Shown: piece after piece, positions 1 to 8,489 of the stretch
How the letters are laid out: every line of letters begins with the position of its first letter
Position numbering within the stretch: position 1 is the first letter of the stretch
Assembly: GCA_009911035.1 (NCBI GenBank)
Contig: QXWO01000013.1
Location: 1-64,000 of the forward strand
Source: Lachnospiraceae bacterium
GTDB taxonomy: Bacteria > Bacillota > Clostridia > Lachnospirales > Lachnospiraceae
Length of the DNA: 64,000 nt
Direction: 5' to 3'
Program-made: the position numbers and the translations under genes
The notes under the pieces: model-generated
What the model saw: the letters and a program-made list of their open reading frames with translations, nothing else
Database searches by the model: none
What the model was told of the DNA's origin: nothing

Positions 1-464
1 ATAAGTACCTCTTTCTTAATTATTTTCAGTATATCTTATTAGCCACTCCCGTTACAACTTTATTATAGCAGGTCATTCCTCTTATACTTATCATTGCCAT
101 TGTCTTATTTACTTCCCTTTTGGCGGTTCGGGAGCCTGCAAAACGGTTACAAAGAATGTCTATCATTGAAAATATCAGCGCACAATAATTTTTCATAATC
201 TCTTGAGAGGGTAGCTTCAAAAACTACCCTCTCTTTTTCCACCTCACAAATCCGTAAGCTAAAATTCATCTTAAAGTAAGCTGATATTGATAAAATTAAG
301 AAAAGAAAATATTTGCTTATTATCTGCCGCACGACGGCAAAAGAAAAAAGCCGTCGTACAGCAGCCATGTTTTAGTGCCTTGATTTTACGGGGGCTTTGG
401 AAAACAAAGCTGCCGTTTTTATTTGGATAATTAAAATGGAATGGGTTAAATCAGGAGGCCAATA
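1..464. other. Non-coding/degenerate left edge
   Basis: I find no convincing gene here. The short open frames have no recognisable domain. There is an 8-bp hairpin at 331-357 (ACGACGGC/GCCGTCGT) without a T-run, and a terminator-like hairpin at 388-420. Together with the broken genes to the right this looks like the scar of a mobile element. Confidence 0.5.
388..420 (+). terminator. Rho-independent terminator-like hairpin
   Basis: ACGG and GCTTTG pair with CAAAGC and CCGT around a GAAAA loop, with a two-base internal bulge, followed directly by TTTTT. No gene in the window clearly ends into it, so it probably belonged to a gene lost with the mobile element. Confidence 0.5.
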
Positions 465-542
465 ATGGGAAAGAGGAAATTGAAAATATCGCTCCATAGA
501 GTAAGGGAAACAAAAGAATTATGGATGGTTTTACACATTAAT

Positions 543-589
543 GTGTACCGCAAGGAAGAAAGAAACTTCACTGCGGTACACCTTTTTTT
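543..589 (+). terminator. Terminator hairpin with T7 tail
   Basis: A perfect 9-bp stem, GTGTACCGC (543-551) with GCGGTACAC (573-581), is followed by CC and seven T (583-589). A small ORF with a good AGGAGG site starts at 465 and runs into the hairpin, so this could be a leader/attenuator left over from a lost gene. No product is recognised. Confidence 0.6.
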
Positions 590-701
590 AATGGTGCGAA
601 ATTTGTCTGATTTTGGTTTTTACTACCGTTTATCCGTTGCATATTTGTGTGCAAAATCTGACTGTAACTATTCCGCTTTTGGAGGGGGATTACGCTTGGA
701 T

Positions 702-945
702 TTACTGCTTCATGGAGGGCTGTTTTGAGAGCATGGCTTTCTGTGTATCCCACACCTGTTTCATCAGCTTTTTTACTTCCTCGACATCGGCTTTATACAC
801 GTTGCCTGTGGCGTTCATTCGCTTGGCGATCTGGTTTAAATTGCCGCTGTTTTTTCCGAGCGTGTAGTTGTATTCCCGCAGGTCTGAATAGTCAATGTCA
901 TAGACAAAGCCGTACAAAATCAGGCGGCGGAGTGTGTCGATTATA
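702..945 (-). pseudogene. mobC-like mobilisation protein, 5'-truncated remnant
   Basis: The minus strand encodes about 80 residues ending in a block typical of the C-terminus of MobC-type relaxosome accessory proteins of Firmicutes mobilisable elements: a GxNLNQIAKRMNATGNVY segment followed by a helix with DVEEVKKLM and the ending AMLSKQP. The reading frame meets a stop around 945, so the N-terminal DNA-binding half and any start codon are missing, and no relaxase gene follows. MobC helps the relaxase nick oriT; this copy cannot be functional. The assignment rests on recognising the C-terminal motif. Confidence 0.6.
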
Positions 946-947
946 TT

Positions 948-1142
948 CTAGTCTTCTGAATGAAAAGAAGTTATGCGTTTCAAGATTAACGATAAGAGTA
1001 ATAAATAATTTTCAGATAATGTTTTTACATGGTTCATAATTGTTCTGAGTAATGATGGATTATTTATCGCTGGATCAAAAAATTCCAATGGTGTGATTTT
1101 AAAGTGCTCACAAATATTTAAAAATACGGGTATAGGCAGAGA
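948..1142 (-). pseudogene. XRE-family regulator, C-terminal remnant
   Basis: Reading leftwards from about 1142 to the stop at 948, the frame encodes the usual tail of small Lachnospiraceae XRE regulators: a SLPxIPVFLNICEHF-like segment, then ITPLEFFD, and a terminal leucine-rich helix. The helix-turn-helix DNA-binding part that should precede it is absent; upstream sequence in this frame is unrelated. It sits next to the mobC remnant and in the same orientation, so both may come from the same excised or decayed mobile element. Confidence 0.5.
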
Positions 1143-1171
1143 ACTGCGGAAACCCAGGAAGGAGTGCGTGA

Positions 1172-1200
1172 TTGAAAAATGGTAAATAAAATGGTAAAAT
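1172..1200 (+). promoter_or_regulatory. Sigma-A promoter of the LytTR two-component operon
   Basis: TTGAAA (1172-1177) and TAAAAT (1195-1200) are separated by exactly 17 bases. Transcription would start near 1207, just ahead of the GGAGGA site at 1218-1223, which supports the GTG start at 1230. Confidence 0.6.
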
Positions 1201-1229
1201 ATAAAACAAAAAATATTGGAGGACATGAT

Positions 1230-1946
1230 GTGTTTCATATAGGAATTTGTGACGATGAAAAAGGTACATGTGCACAATTGGAAGAATGGTGTTATGATTA
1301 TGGTAAGAAAAACGGATTAGATATTGAGATTTATGTTTGGTATACAGGAGAGAGTTTATGCGATGATATTTCTAATAAGAAGATCCAACTGGATATGCTT
1401 TTTCTTGATATTGAGTTAGTCAGTACAGATGGGATCAAAGTAGGAAAATTTATTAGAGATGAATTGGAGAATTTGGAAATAGCCATTGTATATATTTCGT
1501 CAAAAAGCAGTTATGCAATGAACTTGTTTAGAGTGCAGCCGATAGATTTTTTAATAAAGCCAATAGAAAAAGAAAAATTGATGGAAGTAATAATTTGTGG
1601 CATAAAGTTACATGAAAGAAAAAATCAAGTATTCGAATATTGTGTAAGGGGGTATAATTATAAAATTCCATATAAAGATATAGTCTACTTTTATAGTCAA
1701 GATAAAAAAGTCAACATTGTCCTGAAGAATGAAGAAATGCAGTTCAATGGGAAACTGAAAAATATTGCAAAGGTAGTACCGCATAATTTTATTTTAATAC
1801 ATCAATCATATTTGATTAACTTGGATTTTGTTACGGAATGTTCTTACGAATTGGTAAAGATGATCAACGGAACGCTACTAAATATTAGTCAGCCATATCG
1901 AAAAATAGTAAGAGAGAAAATTACACAAAACGTATGGGGAAGATAA
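1230..1946 (+). CDS. LytTR-family response regulator (AgrA-like)
   Basis: A 238-residue transcription regulator. The receiver domain occupies roughly residues 1-120, with the acidic pair D8-D9, the probable phospho-acceptor D60 in LFLDIEL, and a conserved lysine in the IKPIEKEKL loop. A LytTR DNA-binding domain follows at about 135-235, including the IHQSYLINL segment usual in the family. I chose GTG at 1230 because GGAGGA lies 6 bases upstream and the receiver begins directly with FHIGICDDE; the ATG at 1179 is in frame but lies inside the promoter. The sensor kinase gene follows after one base. No agrB/agrD peptide genes are present nearby, so the signal is unknown. Likely targets are the direct repeats at 3293-3357. 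Confidence 0.88.
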   Translation: MFHIGICDDEKGTCAQLEEWCYDYGKKNGLDIEIYVWYTGESLCDDISNKKIQLDMLFLDIELVSTDGIKVGKFIRDELENLEIAIVYISSKSSYAMNLFRVQPIDFLIKPIEKEKLMEVIICGIKLHERKNQVFEYCVRGYNYKIPYKDIVYFYSQDKKVNIVLKNEEMQFNGKLKNIAKVVPHNFILIHQSYLINLDFVTECSYELVKMINGTLLNISQPYRKIVREKITQNVWGR

Positions 1947-1947
1947 T

Positions 1948-3216
1948 ATGTTTGATATTATTACTGCATTAAGTACAAATTTGTTTAGAACATTTATAAT
2001 TAAAAAATTTATGTCTGTATTTTTTCCAGCATTGGTGGAAAATAAAAAGAGAGAAACCTTTTTCTATTTTCTGTTCTATTTTGTTACAGTAGGCATTTAT
2101 TTGGCATTTCATTTTCCGCTTGCGAATATTGCAGTTAATATACTTATGCTTTATGTTATTACGCAGTTATATGAGGGGGAGCAGAAGAAAAAAATATTGG
2201 TAACTATTTTGATTTATGGCATTAATATGATATGTGACATCTTATCAGTCTATTCTTTTTCTAATTATGTAATAGGGGGAAAACATAGTGCCATAGTAGC
2301 ATATGTAACAGTTTTACTCATAAGTATCTGCGAATTTATTATAGAAAGATTTTTTGTAAAAAATAGAGAAAAAGAATTCACACCGCCATATTGGAACATA
2401 TTAATTTTGATTCCTATAATCAGTATCGTAATATTGTTTATTTTATTAATGAATAAGCTTAACAATCAGATAATATTGGTATCAGTCAGTGCGGGAATAT
2501 TACTTATAAATATGCTGATATTCTATTTATACAATGCATTGATGGATATCTATATAAAGTTAGAAGAGAACGTTTTATTTGAGAGGAAACTGGAGAGTTA
2601 CGCAAATCAATTAGATGTGTTGATGCAGTCAGAGGAAAAAATAAGTGCCCTGCGTCATGATATGAAACACCATTTAAATGAATTACTTATTATGACAAAA
2701 AGAAACGAAGATAATAACCATGAAATTACAGATTACATACAGAATATGCAAATGTTTATGGAAAATAAGAGTGAGTATTCCAACAGTGGGAATAAAGAGG
2801 TAGATAGTATACTAAATTATATGCTAAATAAGGCGCAGGAAGTTTTGGAAGAGGTTGAATACAAAATCAATATACCGAAAGAGATAGAGGTTCGGCTATT
2901 TGATTTAAATGTTATATTAGGCAACCTGCTTGAAAATGCCATACAGGCTGCCAGTCATTCAAAAGAAAAGAAGTTATTTCTTTTGCTTAAATTTGAAAAA
3001 GGAATGTTGTTTATTAATGTTTGGAATACATACGAAGGCGGATTAATCAAAAATGGGAAAGACTATCTGACAACAAAAAAGAAAGTAGAGCAACATGGTA
3101 TCGGGTTAAAGAATGTTGAAAGAGTGGTAAATTCTTATCATGGCAATATTGAAATTTCAGACACAGATAATATTTTTGATGTAAAAATCATGTTATATAC
3201 GTTATTTATGAAATAG
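1948..3216 (+). CDS. GHKL sensor histidine kinase (AgrC-like)
   Basis: A 422-residue membrane kinase. The first ~200 residues contain about six hydrophobic segments, as in AgrC-type peptide sensors. The dimerisation helix carries the likely phosphorylated H237 in RHDMKHH. The ATPase domain has the N-box NLLENAIQAA and the glycine box HGIGLKNV. It starts one base after the regulator gene, so the two are translated together and very probably form a cognate pair. The operon ends at a terminator at 3235. No accessory peptide-processing gene is seen, which is usual for orphan AgrC-like systems in Clostridia. The ligand cannot be deduced. Confidence 0.88.
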   Translation: MFDIITALSTNLFRTFIIKKFMSVFFPALVENKKRETFFYFLFYFVTVGIYLAFHFPLANIAVNILMLYVITQLYEGEQKKKILVTILIYGINMICDILSVYSFSNYVIGGKHSAIVAYVTVLLISICEFIIERFFVKNREKEFTPPYWNILILIPIISIVILFILLMNKLNNQIILVSVSAGILLINMLIFYLYNALMDIYIKLEENVLFERKLESYANQLDVLMQSEEKISALRHDMKHHLNELLIMTKRNEDNNHEITDYIQNMQMFMENKSEYSNSGNKEVDSILNYMLNKAQEVLEEVEYKINIPKEIEVRLFDLNVILGNLLENAIQAASHSKEKKLFLLLKFEKGMLFINVWNTYEGGLIKNGKDYLTTKKKVEQHGIGLKNVERVVNSYHGNIEISDTDNIFDVKIMLYTLFMK

Positions 3217-3234
3217 GAGCAAATTTTTACGAAA

Positions 3235-3268
3235 GCAGTGTGGCGTGGCGAATCACATTGCTTTTTTT
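3235..3268 (+). terminator. Terminator after the two-component operon
   Basis: GCAGTGTG (3235-3242) pairs with CACATTGC (3254-3261) with one G-T pair, followed by seven T (3262-3268). It lies 19 bases past the kinase stop codon. Confidence 0.75.
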
Positions 3269-3292
3269 GTGCTTAACTAATGAAAAATTTTA

Positions 3293-3357
3293 TTCGCCAA
3301 AATTCGCCCTAAAATATTCAGTATATGAATTTCGCTCTAAAATATATGAATTTCGCC
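3293..3357 (+). promoter_or_regulatory. Direct TTCGC repeats, putative LytTR operators
   Basis: TTCGCC/T recurs at 3293, 3303, 3331 and 3352. The last two lie in the longer repeat ATGAATTTCGC (3325-3335 and 3346-3356) with a period of exactly 21 bases. LytTR regulators such as AgrA are known to bind paired ~9-bp direct repeats about two helical turns apart, just upstream of the -35 box. A possible -35 box TTGTTG is at 3372 with an AT-rich -10 region near 3393-3400. Binding by the neighbouring regulator is an inference. Confidence 0.55.
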
Positions 3358-3451
3358 ATAATATAAAATGGTTGTTGAAATATGGTAATATATATAAATA
3401 TCAAAAGCGAGGCATAACAGGAATTGGAAGAAATGTTTAAGGAGACTAGCT

Positions 3452-4414
3452 ATGAAAAAATTATTATTTATTTTATTGTTTGCGTTTAGTGCCATAGGAA
3501 TATATGGTTGTAGTCAAAAAGAGTATTTCAGTAACGATGAAGAAAAAAAACAATTTACTGAAATTATTACAGCTTCTGGTGAGACGATTGGTATCATTGA
3601 CGATAATAAAGAAATAGAAAGGTTCGTAAAACAACTGGATATTAAATCCTGGAATGATATGGAGCAGCTGCCTGAAGATATAGACTTGGTATATAGTTAT
3701 ATATCATATGAGGTAATTGATGAACCTATATTTTTACAGGATGGAAAACAGTTAGTTCATATGAGTACCTTAGAATTATATATTTCCGATAAAGGTGAAT
3801 ATATTATACGAGATTATGATCAAGAAATAGAAACAATAGCAAGAATATCAGAAAAGGCGGGACAGTTTCTTAATGCGCCGGAAGACCTGGAGCTGAATAA
3901 GGATATAACAGCAAAGGAAATACTGGATGGGTGGGGGCTTGATTTTTATGTGCCAGACAGTGATATTGAAAGTGATATTGAAAAAACAGATGATATCGGG
4001 ACTGCCCGATATTATCAGGGAGAAACATCATTTACAGAAGAGGAACTGCGCAGGACTTCTGAAGAGCAGAAGATACAGTTTTACAGAGCAGACCAAAATA
4101 CGCTGCTGAATGAAATAGACGATATTTCTGAAATAGCGCAATATCTAAACGGATTGAATCTGGAACAGTGGGAATATGCAGATAATGCACCAAATCCCGA
4201 AGGAATTGAATGTCAAATTGTTAGATTTATGTTATCAAGGCATAGTAATAAAAAAGAGTTAAAAGAAATGGATACCCAGATACTTTATAAAAGCGATGGC
4301 AATTACTATATTGAGGAAATAATTTCGGGAGAATATAGTGATCGGGGAGAATCTATAACACATTATCAAGTGTCAGAGGAGATAGCAAAATATATTTTAT
4401 CATATATAAATTGA
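3452..4414 (+). CDS. Two-repeat lipoprotein of unknown function
   Basis: A 320-residue secreted lipoprotein. The N-terminus has lysines, a hydrophobic core and a lipobox ending GIYGC, with the lipidated cysteine at position 20. The mature part looks like two copies of one domain: each has an acidic IDD/EIDD segment, a helix with I-x-x-(F/Y)-(V/L)-x-x-L-x-(I/L), a tryptophan (SWNDMEQLP against QWEYADNAP), and a following strand. I do not recognise the family. Start: ATG 3452 with AAGGAGA upstream. It is a separate transcription unit behind the TTCGC repeats and next to a LytTR system, so it may be that system's target. Confidence 0.75.
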   Translation: MKKLLFILLFAFSAIGIYGCSQKEYFSNDEEKKQFTEIITASGETIGIIDDNKEIERFVKQLDIKSWNDMEQLPEDIDLVYSYISYEVIDEPIFLQDGKQLVHMSTLELYISDKGEYIIRDYDQEIETIARISEKAGQFLNAPEDLELNKDITAKEILDGWGLDFYVPDSDIESDIEKTDDIGTARYYQGETSFTEEELRRTSEEQKIQFYRADQNTLLNEIDDISEIAQYLNGLNLEQWEYADNAPNPEGIECQIVRFMLSRHSNKKELKEMDTQILYKSDGNYYIEEIISGEYSDRGESITHYQVSEEIAKYILSYIN

Positions 4415-4486
4415 ATGTAGGAACATTGAGTGGAATATTTTATCAACTAATATTTAGTAAATCTAACGTAACCTAGTACTGACATA

Positions 4487-4981
4487 TTGATATTTGAACT
4501 TTTATGTATGGAGGATGTTCTTGATGTTTATGAAATGCCTTATAATCCCTCGGTTCCTGTAGTCTATATGGATGAAAAGCCTTACCAACTGGCGGGCGAA
4601 GCACGGGATTCATGGGCTATGCGACCAGGAGACGACAAAAAGGTGGATTCTGAATATACCCGTAACGGGACATGCAGTATCTTTGCATTTATAGAACCAC
4701 TTGGCGGGATGCACCATGTAAGTGTGCGGGAACACCGTACAGCAAAGGACTGGGCAGAAGAAATAAAATACCTGTCCGGTGTTATGTATCCCAATGCGGA
4801 AAAGATTATTCTGGTAATGGACAATCTGAACACACACGCGCCTTCTTCCTTATACAAGGTATTTACACCGGAAGAAGCCCGCCGAATCATAAAACGGCTT
4901 GAGATACATTACACCCCAAAGCATGGGAGCTGGCTTGATATAGCGGAAACTGAATTAAATGACTTATATGGACATTTTTGA
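4487..4981 (+). pseudogene. IS630-family transposase fragment
   Basis: This frame encodes the catalytic core of an IS630-type DDE transposase: VVYMDEKPYQL with the first aspartate, LVMDNLNTH with the second, and HYTPKHGSWLDIAE with the terminal acidic residue. The N-terminal helix-turn-helix region (over 150 residues) is absent, and the C-terminus departs from the family straight after the last motif. I see no clear terminal inverted repeats or TA duplication. The insertion is therefore old and decayed. It lies between the lipoprotein gene and upp and probably has no function. Confidence 0.82.
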
Positions 4982-5156
4982 ATCCGGCGTGATAGAAAGG
5001 GAACGGGCATCAGAGCTGGCAGGGATGATAGTAGAGTTTGAGGGAAAGGTTTATGAGATTTATGATTGCTATTCCCCAAGATGAAAATTTCAACAATTTT
5101 AGGCCGCTGGCCGGATGATATGTATGAAGCATATATCGGACAGTAGAAAGCTTTTT
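4982..5156. other. Short unrecognised gene remnant
   Basis: A 38-codon frame (ATG 4968 to TGA 5084) overlaps the end of the transposase fragment and reads through an acidic helix (ESGVIERERASELAG) to a DCYSPR ending. I cannot place it in any family; it may be the tail of a gene disrupted by the IS. The rest up to 5156 holds nothing recognisable. Confidence 0.3.
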
Positions 5157-5201
5157 AAAATCCTGCCGGATTCCATAAGATATAGAATCTGGCAGGATTT
5201 T
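5157..5201 (-). terminator. Bidirectional terminator, 3' of upp
   Basis: AAAATCCTGCCGGATTC (5157-5173) pairs with GAATCTGGCAGGATTTT (5185-5201) with a single mismatch, around an 11-base loop. A/T runs on both sides let it act on both strands. It lies 52 bases beyond the upp stop codon and also closes off the IS remnant. Confidence 0.8.
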
Positions 5202-5252
5202 GTACGTCTGCTGGTGCAGCTTCTGATAAATGAAAGTCCCTAATGTGTCAGG

Positions 5253-5900
5253 CTATCTTGTACCGAAAATACGGTCCCCTGCATCTCCAAGTCCCGGACA
5301 GATGTAGGCATGTTCGTTTAAGCATCTGTCAAGGTGGCCTACATATATCTGAATGTCAGGGTGGGTTTCACGCAGTCTCTTAAGGCCTTCGGGAGCGGCA
5401 ATGATGCACATAAATTTAATGTGCTTTCCGCCATGCTGTTTGATAAAGTCCACGGCTTCTGCGCCGGAACCGCCGGTGGCAAGCATAGGGTCTACCACAA
5501 CGATTGTCCGCTGGTCGATGGGCTCAGGAAGTTTGCAGTAATATTCGTGGGGCTCGTGGGTTTCGGGGTCCCTGTAAAGGCCGATATGTCCCACTTTTGC
5601 AGAGGGAACCAGCGCAAGGATTCCGTTTACCATTCCAAGCCCTGCACGGAGAATGGGCACGATCGCCATTTTTTTGCCGGAAATCATCGGTGTCATGCAG
5701 GTTTCGATAGGGGTTTTTATCTCCACATCCTCTGTGGGGAGGTCCCGCAGGGCTTCATAGCCCATCAGTGTTGCTATCTCTTCAATCAGTTTGCGGAACT
5801 CGTTAGTGCCGGTGTTCTCGTCCCTTAAACGGGAAATCTTGTGCTGAATCAGAGGGTGATTCAGAATAAATACATTGTCCATGTTTTCCAAATGTTCCAT
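5253..5900 (-). CDS. upp: Uracil phosphoribosyltransferase
   Basis: A 215-residue cytosolic enzyme that makes UMP from uracil and PRPP, the pyrimidine salvage step. The PRPP-binding loop [12 protein letters not shown] lies at about residues 133-144, and the C-terminal uracil-binding segment [13 protein letters not shown] is complete. Length is typical of bacterial Upp. The start has AGGAGG seven bases upstream. It is divergent from the uracil permease gene, so the two form a functional salvage pair sharing a ~240-bp promoter region. The sequence is fully intact. Confidence 0.97.
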   Translation of the reverse strand: MEHLENMDNVFILNHPLIQHKISRLRDENTGTNEFRKLIEEIATLMGYEALRDLPTEDVEIKTPIETCMTPMISGKKMAIVPILRAGLGMVNGILALVPSAKVGHIGLYRDPETHEPHEYYCKLPEPIDQRTIVVVDPMLATGGSGAEAVDFIKQHGGKHIKFMCIIAAPEGLKRLRETHPDIQIYVGHLDRCLNEHAYICPGLGDAGDRIFGTR

Positions 5901-5947
5901 GTCATTCCTCCTAAGTCAATATGCATCTTTATCTAACTGTTACTAAA

Positions 5948-5976
5948 ATTTTAGTGCAAAATTATGATGAAGTCAA
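5948..5976 (-). promoter_or_regulatory. Sigma-A promoter of upp
   Basis: On the minus strand TTGACT (5976-5971) and TAAAAT (5953-5948) are 17 bases apart, about 48 bases before the upp start. Confidence 0.6.
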
Positions 5977-5994
5977 ATTTATTTCAAATTTTTC

Positions 5995-6024
5995 TTGTAA
6001 AAATGGACAAATATCATTATACTT
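5995..6024 (+). promoter_or_regulatory. Sigma-A promoter of uraA
   Basis: TTGTAA (5995-6000) and TATACT (6019-6024) are 18 bases apart. The transcript would have a leader of about 110 bases. I see no clear terminator/antiterminator or PyrR-type structure in it. Confidence 0.55.
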
Positions 6025-6141
6025 TGTAAGAACCAGTGTTATGAACCGGGAAGCAGTGCACTCTGGAAGCGGATTTTGTGTGCAGGCGGCCGGAGAGGAC
6101 ATTGCTTCAAATAATAAATAAACATGCGGAGGAATATAAAG

Positions 6142-7527
6142 ATGAGTAAGCAGCAAGACGCGATCCGTGATGCCAGGGCGCTTGGGGTTCCCAAGATGCT
6201 GATTCTGGGATTACAGCATATGTTCGCCATGTTTGGCGCAACAATTTTAGTACCGATTTTAGTAAATGTATATTTTGAGGGAGAAGGACTTTCGATTCAG
6301 GTGACACTGATTTGTGCGGGGCTTGGAACTTTATTTTTTCATTTATGTTCCAAACTTAAGATACCTGCATTCTTAGGTTCTTCTTTTGCGTTTCTGGGCG
6401 GGTTCCAGACAGTAGCACAGTTGGACAGAGGTATCTTTGCAGGTATGACCATGGGGGAAAAGCTGCCCTATGCCTGCGGCGGTATTGTGATAGCGGGATT
6501 GTTTTATCTGGTGCTGGCACTGGTTATTAAGCTGCTGGGGGTAAAGAAGGTCATGAGATTCCTTCCGCCGGTGGTGACAGGGCCAATCATTATATGTATC
6601 GGGCTTTCCCTTGCACCTTCTGCGGTTTCTAATGCCTCCACTAACTGGCTCCTTGCCGCTATTGCACTAGGTACCATTATCATCTTTAATATATGGGGAA
6701 AAGGAATGTTTAAGATCATTCCTATTCTGATGGGGGTACTGATTTCCTATGGGGCAGCCCTTATTATGAATGGGATGGGCATTACCAACCCGGACGGCAG
6801 TGTGATTTTGAACTTTGCAGGGGTGCAGGCGGCAAGCTGGGTTGGACTGCCTCCTTTCCAGATATGTAAATTTGACGTGACGGCAATCTTGGTGATGGCG
6901 CCTATCGCGCTGGCTACCATGATGGAGCATATCGGTGATATGTCAGCGATTTCTGCGACGGTCGGCGAGAACTTCATTGAAGACCCGGGACTTCACAGGA
7001 CGCTGGCCGGGGACGGACTGGCTACGGCATTGTCGGCGCTGGTGGGCGGCCCTGCCAACACTACCTACGGGGAAAATACAGGAGTGCTGGAGTTAAGTAA
7101 GGTATACGACCCCAAGGTGATCCGTCTGGCTGCAGTTTATGCGGTCGTTTTAAGCTTTATCCCTAAAATGGCGGAGATCATCGGCTCCATACCCTCGGCG
7201 ATCATCGGCGGCGTAAGTTTCATGCTGTACGGTATGATCTCCGCAATCGGTGTCAGGAATGTGGTTGAAAATAAAGTAGACTTTACTAAATCAAGAAATC
7301 TGATTATTGCGGCGGTGATCCTGGTAAGCGGTCTTGGATTCGGCAGCGGCCTTACCTTTATGATAGGGGGAACCTCCATTACCCTTACGGGACTTGCAAT
7401 TGCGGCCATTGCAGGAATCCTCTTAAATGCAGTTCTGCCTGGCAATGACTATGTTTTCGGGGCGAATCCCAAAGGCGACCAGACCCGCGGCGTGGCACTG
7501 CGTCCTAATGTAAAAACAGATAAATAA
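6142..7527 (+). CDS. uraA: Uracil permease (NCS2 family)
   Basis: A 461-residue membrane transporter of the nucleobase-cation symporter-2 family, importing uracil with protons. It has about 14 hydrophobic segments. Family signatures are present: the N-terminal GLQHMFAMFGATILVP block, the AIALATMMEHIGD segment with its conserved glutamate and histidine, and GGPANTTYGENTGV. I place the start at ATG 6142, eight bases after GGAGG; the in-frame ATG at 6124 lies upstream of that ribosome site. It pairs with divergent upp, which traps the imported uracil as UMP. Confidence 0.95.
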   Translation: MSKQQDAIRDARALGVPKMLILGLQHMFAMFGATILVPILVNVYFEGEGLSIQVTLICAGLGTLFFHLCSKLKIPAFLGSSFAFLGGFQTVAQLDRGIFAGMTMGEKLPYACGGIVIAGLFYLVLALVIKLLGVKKVMRFLPPVVTGPIIICIGLSLAPSAVSNASTNWLLAAIALGTIIIFNIWGKGMFKIIPILMGVLISYGAALIMNGMGITNPDGSVILNFAGVQAASWVGLPPFQICKFDVTAILVMAPIALATMMEHIGDMSAISATVGENFIEDPGLHRTLAGDGLATALSALVGGPANTTYGENTGVLELSKVYDPKVIRLAAVYAVVLSFIPKMAEIIGSIPSAIIGGVSFMLYGMISAIGVRNVVENKVDFTKSRNLIIAAVILVSGLGFGSGLTFMIGGTSITLTGLAIAAIAGILLNAVLPGNDYVFGANPKGDQTRGVALRPNVKTDK

Positions 7528-7557
7528 AATGCCTCCAATAAAATTTACGTGGTCCTC

Positions 7558-7584
7558 TAAAGTCTTTCAAAAATAATCCGATAC
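7558..7584 (+). promoter_or_regulatory. Sigma-28 (FliA/SigD) promoter of the flgM operon
   Basis: TAAA (7558-7561), a 15-base spacer, then TCCGATAC (7577-7584), close to the flagellar sigma consensus TAAA-N15-GCCGATAA. It lies 80 bases ahead of flgM and marks the operon as a late flagellar one. Confidence 0.8.
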
Positions 7585-7634
7585 AAATAGTGTACAACAG
7601 ATAATTAAAATTTATAGGATTTAATGAGAGGCAA

Positions 7635-7657
7635 CAGGGAGGTCCACGGAAGGAGGA
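7635..7657 (+). promoter_or_regulatory. Possible CsrA sites in the flgM leader
   Basis: CAGGGAGG (7635-7642) and AAGGAGGA around the ribosome site (7650-7657) are GGA-rich motifs of the kind bound by CsrA. The same CAGGGA word occurs ahead of fliC and in the glycan operon leader. Binding is inferred. Confidence 0.4.
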
Positions 7658-7663
7658 ATCCAT

Positions 7664-7939
7664 ATGCGTATAGAGGCTTATACACAGGTACAGAAGGTTT
7701 ACGATACGAAGAAGACAGCGAAAACCCAGCCTAAGAGCAGTTCAGGCGTTTCCGATAAGCTGCAGATTTCCAGCATTGGAAAGGATATACAGACAGCGAA
7801 GCAGGCGCTGGCAGCAGGCAGTGACATCAGGGAAGATGTGACCGCGCCCATCAAAGAGAGAATGAAAGACGGCACATATGCAGTGAGCACTGACAGTTTT
7901 GCTGATAAACTGTTAAAGCAGTATGAAGAAATGAGGTAA
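7664..7939 (+). CDS. flgM: Anti-sigma-28 factor FlgM
   Basis: A 91-residue protein that binds and holds the flagellar sigma factor until the hook is finished, then is secreted through the flagellar export apparatus. The N-terminal half is disordered and rich in K, T and S; the C-terminal half has the family features DKLQISSIGKDI, a helix around AKQALAAG, and IKERMKDGTYAV followed by the FADKLLKQYEEM helix. Start ATG 7664 follows GGAGGAATCCAT. It is the first gene of the flgM-flgN-flgK-flgK-flgL operon behind a sigma-28 promoter, so its own production is under the sigma factor it restrains. Confidence 0.93.
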   Translation: MRIEAYTQVQKVYDTKKTAKTQPKSSSGVSDKLQISSIGKDIQTAKQALAAGSDIREDVTAPIKERMKDGTYAVSTDSFADKLLKQYEEMR

Positions 7940-7944
7940 TCCAA

Positions 7945-8463
7945 GTGGCAAGTTTAATGGAGAACCTGATTGAAGTTTTAGACTTGGAAAGCCAGGAATA
8001 TGAAAACTTGCTGGAATTATCCATGAAGAAAACGCCGGTCATTGTGGCCGGCGAACTTGAAGAATTAGCCAAAATCACGGATGAAGAACAAATCGTTGTC
8101 GGTAAGATTAACCGTCTGGAACAAAAGAGACAGGAAGTATTTATTGATATCGCTAACGTAATTAACAAGGATGTTAACTCGCTGATGCTCATTGATCTGG
8201 TTGAGATGCTCAAATCAAGACCTGAAGAGCAGCAGAAGCTGGCTATAGTACACGACAGATTAAGCGCAGCGGTTCATGACGTGCAGAGGGTAAATGGACA
8301 GAACAGGCTTTTGATCCAGAACGCTCTTGAACTGGTAGAGTTCGACATGAACCTGCTTCAGGCAATGAAATCGGCGCCTGAAACAGCCAACTACAACAAA
8401 GGCGCATGCAACACAGGAACCCAGATGGGAGTGGATGGTAGCGGCTTTGATGCGAAACAGTAA
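7945..8463 (+). CDS. flgN: FlgN-like export chaperone
   Basis: A 172-residue mostly helical protein of the FlgN family, the cytoplasmic chaperone for hook-associated proteins FlgK and FlgL. The N-terminal MENLIEVLDLESQEYENLLEL helix and the EELAKITDEEQ segment fit the family; the C-terminal ~35 residues are G/N/A-rich and probably disordered. Start is uncertain: GTG 7945 (eight bases after GAGGT) or ATG 7957. It is five bases downstream of flgM and directly ahead of flgK, matching its clients. Confidence 0.88.
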   Translation: MASLMENLIEVLDLESQEYENLLELSMKKTPVIVAGELEELAKITDEEQIVVGKINRLEQKRQEVFIDIANVINKDVNSLMLIDLVEMLKSRPEEQQKLAIVHDRLSAAVHDVQRVNGQNRLLIQNALELVEFDMNLLQAMKSAPETANYNKGACNTGTQMGVDGSGFDAKQ

Positions 8464-8489
8464 TCCTTGGAAAGTTATGAGGTGATATT

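Noticed and set aside
147-368. 73-codon frame on the minus strand
   Set aside because: No ribosome site or domain, and it covers an inverted repeat; considered chance coding.
465-728. 87-codon frame with a good ribosome site
   Set aside because: It runs straight through the terminator hairpin at 543-589 and has no recognisable domain; at most its first part is a leader peptide.
1179-1229. Upstream ATG as start of the response regulator
   Set aside because: It falls inside the -35/-10 region and has no ribosome site, while GTG 1230 has GGAGGA at the right distance.
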